From an uncultured Sutterella sp. (GTDB taxonomy: Bacteria > Pseudomonadota > Gammaproteobacteria > Burkholderiales > Burkholderiaceae_F), in contig URFF01000080.1 in NCBI GenBank assembly GCA_900546995.1, positions 1 through 6,359 on the forward strand: a stretch of DNA of 6,359 nt, given 5' to 3'. The position numbers and the translations under genes are program-made. The notes beneath the pieces were generated by a model. It worked only from the letters and a program-made list of their open reading frames with translations, was not told where the DNA came from and ran no database searches. This document shows positions 1-6,098 of the stretch, piece after piece (the stretch's first letter is position 1; every line of letters begins with the position of its first letter).

Positions 1-899
1 AAGCATCGGTGGACCGCGACACCATGATCGTTCACGTCACAGAAATCTTGCACCGTGGGTTTTTCCTGAAATTGGGCGATGTGCAACGTGTGATCGATCA
101 ACTCCTGAATGCCTTCGCCTTTGGCGGCAGAAATCGGTACCACCGGCAGACCTAAAAGGGCCTCCATTTCGTTAACGCGCACCGAACCGCCGTTTGCCCA
201 GACTTCATCCATCATGTTAAGCGCAAGCACCATCGGGCGATCCAATTCCATCAACTGCATCGTCAAATAAAGGTTACGCTCCAAATTCGTGGCATCCACA
301 ATATTGATGATCGCCTTCGGATCTTCTTTGAGGATGAATTCACGTGTGACAATTTCTTCGCTGGTGTAGGGCGAGAGAGAGTAAATGCCGGGTAGGTCAG
401 TGACTAAAGTTTCATCGTGACCGAGAATTTTCCCGTCTTTTCGATCGACCGTGACACCGGGAAAGTTGCCCACGTGTTGGTTGGAGCCGGTGAGTCGGTT
501 AAAAAGCGTCGTTTTCCCGCAATTTTGGTTACCCGCCAGTGCAATGGTAATCGGTGTGCCTTCAGGCAAGGGGCGTGCCAAGTCTTTATTGTGGTATTTG
601 CCGCCTTCGCCGTAACCCGGGTGAAAGATATCATCGTTTTCGATTGTCGATGTTTTCTCTTCGAAAGGCGATTGCCTCACATCATCAATTTCAATGGCTT
701 TGGCTTCTTCGCTTCTGAGCGTGAGCTCATAGCTGCGAATTCGCACTTCAATCGGGTCGCCCATGGGGGCTCGTTTGACCATCGTCACCGTTGCCTTGGG
801 AATCAACCCCATATCCAAAAAGTGTTGTCGTAAAGCACCTTCGCCGCCGACTGCCGTCACAGTCGCTGTTTTCCCAATCGGTAAATCGTTAAGCGTCAT
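1..899 (-). CDS. feoB: FeoA-FeoB fusion, ferrous iron transporter (partial)
   Basis: Ferrous iron uptake protein of the inner membrane. The frame stays open from the ATG at 899 to the left edge, giving 299 residues, so the membrane-spanning part of FeoB is missing. Residues 1 to about 72 form a FeoA (SH3-like) domain, with LRQHFLDMGLIP and KRAPMGDPIEVRI typical of FeoA. A charged linker of about 45 residues follows. The FeoB G domain comes next: G1 GNQNCGKTT at 123-131, G2 around T150 in VGNFPGVTVD, G3 DLPG at 168-171, G4 NMMD at 228-231 and G5 SAAKG at 257-261. FeoA and FeoB are separate proteins in Escherichia coli; here they are one chain. The start fits the FeoA domain, but no good Shine-Dalgarno lies upstream. 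Gene family is certain. Its iron-uptake role follows from the family, and its regulation is not visible. Confidence 0.95.
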   Translation of the reverse strand, partial: MTLNDLPIGKTATVTAVGGEGALRQHFLDMGLIPKATVTMVKRAPMGDPIEVRIRSYELTLRSEEAKAIEIDDVRQSPFEEKTSTIENDDIFHPGYGEGGKYHNKDLARPLPEGTPITIALAGNQNCGKTTLFNRLTGSNQHVGNFPGVTVDRKDGKILGHDETLVTDLPGIYSLSPYTSEEIVTREFILKEDPKAIINIVDATNLERNLYLTMQLMELDRPMVLALNMMDEVWANGGSVRVNEMEALLGLPVVPISAAKGEGIQELIDHTLHIAQFQEKPTVQDFCDVNDHGVAVHRC

Positions 900-917
900 A
901 TTTTGGAACAAAGATCA

Positions 918-947
918 CTTATAAAATCGAGAGATAGCTTTTTTAAA
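918..947 (-). promoter_or_regulatory. candidate feoAB promoter
   Basis: On the minus strand a TATAAG -10-like hexamer (918-923) lies 18 bases after a TTTAAA -35-like hexamer (942-947). Transcription would then start about 10-12 bases before the feoAB ATG, leaving almost no leader, which matches the absence of a Shine-Dalgarno. The -35 is poor and the region is AT-rich, so this is only a candidate. The terminator at 1022-1058 means feoAB needs its own promoter somewhere in this gap. No Fur-box-like inverted repeat was recognised. Confidence 0.25.
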
Positions 948-1021
948 GCAAACGACTCATTTTAGAGATAGCGGAGAAATTTTGCTTTCTTGGAATAGTG
1001 AGCCATTGGCAAACGGTTCTT

Positions 1022-1058
1022 GAAAAAACTCCGGCGAGAGAATGTCTGTCGTCGGAGT
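1022..1058 (-). terminator. rho-independent terminator of the dehydrogenase gene
   Basis: Inverted repeat with arms 1028-1037 and 1049-1058 (10 bp, one mismatch when transcribed from the minus strand) and an 11-base loop. On the minus strand it runs directly into six T residues (1023-1028). It lies about 20 bases past the dehydrogenase stop codon at 1078, so it ends that transcript and separates it from feoAB. Confidence 0.85.
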
Positions 1059-1077
1059 CTCATTTCAATAGGAAGCT

Positions 1078-1956
1078 CTACTTCACTGGTTTATGTGGTA
1101 ACCGTTTAATTAATGATGAGGTATCGGCGCGACTCATTCCCATTTGTTGCAATTCACCGTAGAACTGGTCAACAAGTGCGACGGTCGGCAGACTCGAGCC
1201 ATTTCGCTTGGCTTCATCCAAACAAAGGCCCAAATCCTTTCGCATCCAATCAATTGCAAAGCCGAAATCAAATTGGCCGCGCATCATGGTTTCACCACGA
1301 TTGTCCATTTGCCAGCTTTGCGCTGCGCCCTTACCGATCACTTTAAGAACCAAACTCATGTCGAGACCGGCATTCAGACCAAAAGCAATGGCTTCGGAAA
1401 GCGATTGCACGACGCCTGCGATACAAATTTGATTGCACATCTTCGCTAATTGTCCACAACCGACGTCTCCGATCCGTGTGACCGCTTGGGCAAAGGCGCT
1501 AATGACCGGTTGAGCTTTGGCAAAATCGGCTTCATCTGCTCCACACATGACAGTGAGAACGCCTTTCTCAGCACCGGACTGGCCACCAGAGACCGGCGCA
1601 TCGATAAAGCCCAGCCCCTTTTCTTTAGCGATTGCGGCAAGCTCGCGTGCGACATTGGCGCTATCGGTAGTGCAGTCAACCAAGATGGCACCGGACTTCA
1701 TACCGGAAAAGGCACCTTCTTCTCCTAAAATCACGCTGCGCAAATCATTGTCATTGCCCACACAGGTGAAGACAAAATCCGCCTCTTGGGCGGCCAATCG
1801 CGGCGTGGGGGCTTCCTTTCCGCCGTATTCTTTGACCCAGCGGTGTGACTTCTCGGCTGTGCGGTTATAGACGGTGACATCGTGCCCGGCACGCAGAAGG
1901 TGACCCGCCATCGGATAGCCCATGGTTCCCAAACCGATAAAGGTAACTTTGCTCAT
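1078..1956 (-). CDS. NAD(P)-dependent beta-hydroxyacid dehydrogenase (3-hydroxyisobutyrate dehydrogenase / tartronate semialdehyde reductase family)
   Basis: Cytosolic oxidoreductase of 292 residues, the normal length for this family. It interconverts a small beta-hydroxyacid and its semialdehyde using NAD(H) or NADP(H). The N-terminal Rossmann fold shows GLGTMGYPMAGHL at 8-20, with VYNRT at 29-33 ending the second strand. The substrate-binding signature DAPVSGGQSGAEKG is at 119-132. The catalytic lysine is K172 in GQLAKMCNQ, with N176 nearby, and K240-D241 is the conserved C-terminal Lys-Asp pair. N31-R32 after the second strand may favour NADPH, which is an inference. The start is supported by GAAGGA six bases upstream of the ATG. 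The terminator of the upstream racemase gene lies immediately before that site, and the gene has its own terminator. Substrate cannot be assigned from sequence: glyoxylate/succinic semialdehyde reductase, 3-hydroxyisobutyrate dehydrogenase and tartronate semialdehyde reductase all fit. Confidence 0.93.
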   Translation of the reverse strand: MSKVTFIGLGTMGYPMAGHLLRAGHDVTVYNRTAEKSHRWVKEYGGKEAPTPRLAAQEADFVFTCVGNDNDLRSVILGEEGAFSGMKSGAILVDCTTDSANVARELAAIAKEKGLGFIDAPVSGGQSGAEKGVLTVMCGADEADFAKAQPVISAFAQAVTRIGDVGCGQLAKMCNQICIAGVVQSLSEAIAFGLNAGLDMSLVLKVIGKGAAQSWQMDNRGETMMRGQFDFGFAIDWMRKDLGLCLDEAKRNGSSLPTVALVDQFYGELQQMGMSRADTSSLIKRLPHKPVK

Positions 1957-1962
1957 TTATTT

Positions 1963-1968
1963 TCCTTC
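1963..1968 (-). promoter_or_regulatory. ribosome binding site of the dehydrogenase gene
   Basis: GAAGGA on the minus strand, six bases before the ATG at 1956. It confirms that start. Only one base separates it from the T-tract of the upstream terminator. Confidence 0.8.
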
Positions 1969-1969
1969 G

Positions 1970-2001
1970 AAAAAAGCGCCATGGTTTAACGCATGGCGCT
2001 T
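1970..2001 (-). terminator. rho-independent terminator between racemase and dehydrogenase genes
   Basis: Perfect 10-bp inverted repeat AAGCGCCATG / CATGGCGCTT (1974-1983 and 1992-2001) with an 8-base loop. On the minus strand it is followed by a run of six T (1970-1975, the first two inside the stem). It begins 13 bases past the racemase stop codon. It should end racemase transcripts, or attenuate read-through into the dehydrogenase gene. Confidence 0.85.
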
Positions 2002-2013
2002 GAGTTGATTGGG

Positions 2014-3432
2014 TTAGTGAACGCCACGTTCCTTGATGGTGTTCATAGCGATTTCAACGCACTTGCGAGCCAGTGTCGCCGTGGGGTCAACGATACTCAC
2101 AGTCTTGTCGCCAATCTTGAAATCATCCGTTTCATGGAAGATCAAGGGCAATTCCGTGCAACCTAAAATCAATACGTTGCAATCGTAGGTATCCACGAGA
2201 TACTTCGCACCCCGATAGAGGTCATCGTAGCAAGTACCGGTGGTAAAGCCAGCCTTTGCGCCCTCAGGGCCATAAATGGCGTTCATCACGCTCTTTTGAT
2301 GGTCTTCGTCGGGTGTGAACATCTTCATGCCCATCTTTTCAGCCTTTTGGCTGTAAATGCCTGTGGCGATGGTGCCGGATGTCGCTAAAAGTCCGACGCG
2401 AGCGTTATCACCAAATTTTGCTTTGATGGCATCGAGCATTGTTTGCTGCATGTCGATAAAGGGCGTCTTTAGATGCCGTTTAAGGCGCGGCAAGAACGCA
2501 TGAGCCGTGTTGCACGGGATGATGATGTATTCACAGCCGTCATTTTCCAAGCGCTTGCAAGCGTTATACATGGCAATCGTCGGATCGGGGCCGCCATAAA
2601 GTAAGCAAGCCGTACGGTCATCGATTTGCGGATTTTGTTCAATGACCACTTTAAAGTGTTCTTGGTCGGTCTTTGCGGGCGTGGCTTTCACGATCTTATC
2701 GTAAAGGTCAACCGTTGCGGCCGGTCCAAGACCACCCAACAAACCGAGTTTGAAGCTCTTGGGGAGTTTTGCCGTGCTGTGGGAAAGCGCAGCTTGAGCA
2801 AATGCAGCAAAGACATCCATGACGGGCAGGCCCTTTTGAGCCAAAACAGGCTGCGTGAGAGCAAACTGCGTGCAGTTGGGAACAATGACGGTTGCACCAG
2901 CCTCAATCATACGGCGGCAAATCGCTTCAATCACGCAAGCGGATTCTTCGGTGGGACCCTCTTTGCGAATGGCTTCACGAACGGCATCCAATTGGGCTTT
3001 TTCCGCTTCGGTCGGGAAAATCATTTTGATTTGCTGCGACAGTTCGCAAGCACCGTCCGCGCAGCCTCGGGCGTTATTCTCATCGAGGACACCGACCACC
3101 ATACCCGGTTTCATCATGCCCATGAGAGCGGTTTTCATGTCAAGAATCGGTGTGGTGTATTCGCGCTGAACTTCGTGGATAAAGCTGCCGGCTTTAAAAT
3201 CGGGAACCAAAACGAGCTCAGCACCGCGATCGATCAAACCGCCCGCTTCATTGAAAACGAAAATTTTGCGATCACTTAAGGCGAAGACCGGATCCGGATC
3301 AATCTTAAATTGATCCTCACTTTCGAGCACGCAAACGGATTCTCCGGCTTGAGCCAGGAGTGCGGTCTTTACGGCTAAAGCGGCCCGGGGGTTAAGGCCC
3401 GTGACAAGTCCTAAGAGTTTTTTTCCTGTCAT
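2014..3432 (-). CDS. aspartate/glutamate racemase family protein with two tandem racemase folds
   Basis: PLP-independent amino acid racemase family, about twice the usual 230-250 residues at 472 residues from the ATG at 3432. The C-terminal half (about 225-470) resembles aspartate or broad-specificity amino acid racemases (YgeA/RacX type): LGLLGGLGPAAT at 229-240, QNPQIDDRT at 266-274, GGPDPT, and the two catalytic cysteines C307 (IPCNTAH) and C425 (LGCTELPL). The N-terminal half repeats the same pattern: LGLVTGLNPRAA (7-18) matches the first motif, VPDFKAG (76-82) matches IPCNTAH but has D78 in place of the cysteine, and PNCTQF keeps the second cysteine at C187. The second half should therefore be the active racemase, interconverting L- and D-amino acids in the cytosol. 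The first half may be structural, regulatory or altered in chemistry. A TTG start at 3447 is possible but less likely. Substrate is unknown. Confidence 0.9.
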   Translation of the reverse strand: MTGKKLLGLVTGLNPRAALAVKTALLAQAGESVCVLESEDQFKIDPDPVFALSDRKIFVFNEAGGLIDRGAELVLVPDFKAGSFIHEVQREYTTPILDMKTALMGMMKPGMVVGVLDENNARGCADGACELSQQIKMIFPTEAEKAQLDAVREAIRKEGPTEESACVIEAICRRMIEAGATVIVPNCTQFALTQPVLAQKGLPVMDVFAAFAQAALSHSTAKLPKSFKLGLLGGLGPAATVDLYDKIVKATPAKTDQEHFKVVIEQNPQIDDRTACLLYGGPDPTIAMYNACKRLENDGCEYIIIPCNTAHAFLPRLKRHLKTPFIDMQQTMLDAIKAKFGDNARVGLLATSGTIATGIYSQKAEKMGMKMFTPDEDHQKSVMNAIYGPEGAKAGFTTGTCYDDLYRGAKYLVDTYDCNVLILGCTELPLIFHETDDFKIGDKTVSIVDPTATLARKCVEIAMNTIKERGVH

Positions 3433-3438
3433 GTTGTT

Positions 3439-3442
3439 CTCC
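3439..3442 (-). promoter_or_regulatory. ribosome binding site of the racemase gene (decides the start)
   Basis: GGAG on the minus strand, six bases before the ATG at 3432. An in-frame TTG at 3447 would put this site inside the coding sequence, so the ATG is preferred as the start. Confidence 0.75.
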
Positions 3443-3496
3443 GACAATAAAAACGGTCACCTCAAATAGGCTAGGCACACAAAAAGCCGTTGCGCT

Positions 3497-3507
3497 CACC
3501 TGAGGTG
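3497..3507. promoter_or_regulatory. 11-bp palindrome CACCTGAGGTG in the divergent intergenic region
   Basis: Perfect inverted repeat of 5-bp arms around one central base, midway between the divergent racemase and uvrD genes. A second TCACCT half-site occurs at 3457-3462, 39 bp from the TCACCT at 3496-3501. The layout is compatible with a repressor or activator site for the racemase gene, but no regulator is encoded in the window and no clear minus-strand promoter was found. Chance occurrence cannot be excluded. Confidence 0.3.
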
Positions 3508-3578
3508 TTCTCACTCTTAGTCTAATACGAAAGAAGCGCCTCGCGGGAAAGAAAATGTAGAAGACTTGGCGCACTCGT

Positions 3579-3587
3579 TGCTAAAAT
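3579..3587 (+). promoter_or_regulatory. candidate extended -10 promoter of uvrD
   Basis: TGCTAAAAT matches the extended -10 pattern TGnTATAAT with one difference. There is no good -35 hexamer at the standard distance, which extended -10 promoters tolerate. Transcription would start near 3594 and give a leader of roughly 30 bases before the uvrD ATG. Confidence 0.4.
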
Positions 3588-3622
3588 AGCCGATCCGAAA
3601 AAATGATACGAAGTGAAGAGCC

Positions 3623-6004
3623 ATGGTGAGTTTTCTTGAAAAATTAAATCCCCAACAAAAAGCGGCGGTGAATTTGCCTGCGGAATCCGCGTTAATTTTG
3701 GCCGGCGCCGGTTCCGGTAAGACGCGTGTGTTGACAACGCGTATTGCTTGGCTGATGCAGCAAGAACACGTTTCGCCACTGGAAATTTTGGCGGTGACCT
3801 TTACTAATAAGGCCGCTAAAGAAATGCTCACCCGTATCACAGCCTCGATTCCCGTGAATACGCGCGGCATGTGGATCGGAACCTTTCACGGTCTGTGTAA
3901 TCGTTTGCTTCGCCGTCACTATCGAGAAGCCGGTTTGCCGCAAACATTTCAAATTTTGGATCAGTCCGATCAGCTCTCAGCCATTAAGCGGTTGATGAAA
4001 GCGCATGGGATCAACGAGGAAAATTATCCGCCGCGCGAGGTGCAGCACTATATCGGTGCCGCTAAAGAAGAAGGGCTTCGCGCCAAAGACATGGTGGCTG
4101 AATCCTCGAACAAAGCCGCTTTTGCTCGAATCTACGCGCTTTATGAAGAGCAGTGCAATCGTGAAGGCGTGGCTGACTTCGGCGAGTTGTTATTAAGAAG
4201 TTACGAACTTTTGGCTCGAAATGAATTAATTCGGCGTCACTACCAGGAGCGCTTTCGCTTTATCTTGGTTGATGAGTTTCAGGACACTAACCGCCTGCAA
4301 TATAAGTGGTTAAAACTTTTGGGTGGGTTTGATCCCAATGGTCGGCGTGAGTACGACGGCAATTGCGTATTTGCCGTGGGCGATGATGACCAATCCATTT
4401 ACGCCTTCCGAGGTGCCAATGTCGGCAACATGACCGATTTCCGACGTGATTTTGATGTCAAACACTTAATTAAGCTGGAACAAAACTACCGTTCGTTCGG
4501 ACACATATTAAATGCTGCCAATGAACTCATTGCGCATAACGAAGATCGTTTAGGGAAAGATCTTTGGACAAGCGCAGGTGAAGGGGAGCGTATCCGAGTG
4601 TTTCGCGCGGATTCCGATCGCGATGAGGCGAGCTATTGTGTGCAGGAGATTCGAGAGGCGATCGCACGTGGCACGCCTAAGCATGAAATCGCAATTTTGT
4701 ACCGCTCCAATGCGCAAAGTCGCGTAATTGAACAAACGCTCATGTCAGCTGGTATCGCCTATCGAGTTTACGGTGGGCAGCGCTTCTTTGATCGAGCGGA
4801 AATTCGCAACGCGTTGGCCTATTTGCGCTTGATTGAAAACCCGAAAGACGATACGGCGTTTTTGCGAGTGGTGAATTTCCCGATGCGAGGGATCGGTGCG
4901 AAGAGCATGGAGGGGCTGCAGGCCGCGGCCATCGCCAAAAATGTGAGCCTTTATGAGGCGGCACAGGAACTTGAAGGGAAAGCCGGTACCAAAATTCGAG
5001 CTTTCACTGAGCTTATCGATCAGATGCGATTTGAGTACTCGAGCTTACCGCTACCGGAAATGATTTCGGCGGTCAATGACCGTTCGGGATTGGCTGAGCA
5101 TTATCGCACCGATAAAGACGGAGCAGAACGCCTGGAAAACTTGGAAGAATTGGAAAACGCCGCACAAGCGTATCTCAAGGCCGAAGGAATCAGCGTGGAT
5201 GCCAGAGCCGATGAGGTTGAATTGGATGGTGAAGAGGATGAATTAACCTCGCTTGCGGGCTTTTTATCTCACGCAGCGCTTGAAGCCGGTGATAACCAAG
5301 CTCAAAACGGGGAAGACGCGGTGCAATTGATGACCGTGCACGCTGCCAAAGGCCTTGAATTTGATGTGGTCTTTATCACCGGTGTTGAAGAAGGACTTTT
5401 CCCGCATGCCAATAACGCGAACGATCCGAAGGGTTTGGCTGAAGAGCGCCGATTGATGTATGTGGCGATTACTCGCGCTCGCAAGAACCTTCACATTTCG
5501 TTTTCGCTTAGCCGCATGATCCGAGGACAATATTTGCCCTCAGGGCCCAGTATTTTCTTAAACGAAATTGATGAAGAGCACCTGCTCTTTTTGTACGATC
5601 GCCGTCAAAGTAACGCCATCGAAGACGAGGATCAGTCGGTAGCTTGGGGCGATGATGACTCTTGGAAACGACGTTCCTATCGGTCGGGTTACTCGGATTA
5701 CTCGGGAAGCTATCGGGCAAAGGGACGCTCCAGCTACGGTTCATCCTCTTACGGTTCAGGTCGAGTGCAACCCGCGACGGCTTTTGCCCGTGCGAAGATG
5801 GATCCGGCGGCAAGGAAAATGATCAAAAAGAGTGAATACAACGGTTTCGGGATCGGGGATCGAGTCAAACACGCTTGCTTCGGTACCGGAAGTGTCATTG
5901 GTTTGGTTGGTCAAGAGAAGGATGCCCGCATCCGGATTAATTTTGACGGGGTGGGTATCAAGGAGTTGATGCTCTCAATCGCGAAATTGGAAAAACTCAG
6001 CTAA
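3623..6004 (+). CDS. uvrD: DNA helicase II, UvrD/PcrA-type superfamily 1A helicase
   Basis: ATP-driven 3'-5' DNA helicase of nucleotide excision and mismatch repair, complete at 793 residues (family usual 720-790). Motifs in order: Q motif LNPQQKAAV (8-16), Walker A AGAGSGKT with K33, Ia VTFTNKAA (58-65), Walker B/II LVDEFQDT (215-222), III GDDDQSIYAFRGA (253-265), IV LEQNYRS (285-291), V VQLMTVHAAKGLEF (567-580), VI RLMYVAITRAR with R618. Motif III has Phe where E. coli UvrD has the DNA-stacking Trp (YAFRGA for YGWRGA). As I recall, this variant is common in betaproteobacteria. HALE-like SHAALEAG (549-556) marks domain 2B. A Tyr/Ser/Gly-rich linker (683-714) leads to a C-terminal Tudor-like domain (about 741-793, GIGDRVKHACFGTGSVIG), which in relatives contacts RNA polymerase. 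The ATG is preceded only by a weak GAAGAG. UvrD is favoured over Rep by the strong match across 2B and the tail. Confidence 0.96.
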   Translation: MVSFLEKLNPQQKAAVNLPAESALILAGAGSGKTRVLTTRIAWLMQQEHVSPLEILAVTFTNKAAKEMLTRITASIPVNTRGMWIGTFHGLCNRLLRRHYREAGLPQTFQILDQSDQLSAIKRLMKAHGINEENYPPREVQHYIGAAKEEGLRAKDMVAESSNKAAFARIYALYEEQCNREGVADFGELLLRSYELLARNELIRRHYQERFRFILVDEFQDTNRLQYKWLKLLGGFDPNGRREYDGNCVFAVGDDDQSIYAFRGANVGNMTDFRRDFDVKHLIKLEQNYRSFGHILNAANELIAHNEDRLGKDLWTSAGEGERIRVFRADSDRDEASYCVQEIREAIARGTPKHEIAILYRSNAQSRVIEQTLMSAGIAYRVYGGQRFFDRAEIRNALAYLRLIENPKDDTAFLRVVNFPMRGIGAKSMEGLQAAAIAKNVSLYEAAQELEGKAGTKIRAFTELIDQMRFEYSSLPLPEMISAVNDRSGLAEHYRTDKDGAERLENLEELENAAQAYLKAEGISVDARADEVELDGEEDELTSLAGFLSHAALEAGDNQAQNGEDAVQLMTVHAAKGLEFDVVFITGVEEGLFPHANNANDPKGLAEERRLMYVAITRARKNLHISFSLSRMIRGQYLPSGPSIFLNEIDEEHLLFLYDRRQSNAIEDEDQSVAWGDDDSWKRRSYRSGYSDYSGSYRAKGRSSYGSSSYGSGRVQPATAFARAKMDPAARKMIKKSEYNGFGIGDRVKHACFGTGSVIGLVGQEKDARIRINFDGVGIKELMLSIAKLEKLS

Positions 6005-6018
6005 TGTCAGTCAACACA

Positions 6019-6040
6019 GTCAAAGACACGCCCCTTTGAC
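6019..6040. other. small hairpin downstream of uvrD
   Basis: Perfect 7-bp inverted repeat GTCAAAG / CTTTGAC around an 8-base loop, starting 14 bases past the uvrD stop codon and 17 bases before the stronger terminator hairpin. It has no T-tract on either strand, so it is more likely a 3' stabilising structure or chance than a terminator. Confidence 0.4.
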
Positions 6041-6057
6041 AGGTGTTTCTCACCATA

Positions 6058-6093
6058 TGGATTCCTCTATTTAGACGAGAGGAATCCACTTTT
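6058..6093 (+). terminator. rho-independent terminator of uvrD
   Basis: Perfect 11-bp inverted repeat TGGATTCCTCT / AGAGGAATCCA (6058-6068 and 6078-6088) with a 9-base loop, followed on the plus strand by CTTTTGTCTT. It sits in the convergent gap between uvrD and the minus-strand nuclease-like gene. On the minus strand the hairpin has no T run after it, so it appears to serve uvrD mainly. Confidence 0.85.
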
Positions 6094-6098
6094 GTCTT

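Noticed and set aside
417..833. 138-residue open frame on the plus strand, antisense to feoAB
   Set aside because: It overlaps the continuous FeoA-FeoB frame, which has all G-protein motifs, and its translation resembles no family.
900..1020. Fur box or other iron-responsive operator before feoAB
   Set aside because: No 19-bp Fur-like inverted repeat (GATAATGAT type) could be found by reading both strands. Only a plain direct repeat is present.
2626..3279. 217-residue open frame on the plus strand, antisense to the racemase gene
   Set aside because: It lies wholly inside a clear racemase gene, has no recognisable domain and no good ribosome binding site. It is a shadow frame.
3433..3447. 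TTG start at 3447 adding five residues to the racemase
   Set aside because: The GGAG at 3439-3442 is correctly spaced for the ATG at 3432 and would be coding under the TTG start.
3433..3500. Sigma-70 promoter for the racemase gene
   Set aside because: Candidate -10 hexamers (TATTTG, TTTATT on the minus strand) lack any acceptable -35 at 16-18 bases, so no site is annotated.
3517..3870. 117-residue minus-strand frame across the uvrD start and intergenic region
   Set aside because: It overlaps the Walker A region of uvrD and the uvrD promoter area, with no family signature.
5508..5813. 101-residue minus-strand frame antisense to the uvrD linker
   Set aside because: Its length comes from the biased Ser/Tyr/Gly codons of the linker on the other strand. 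No domain or start signal is visible.
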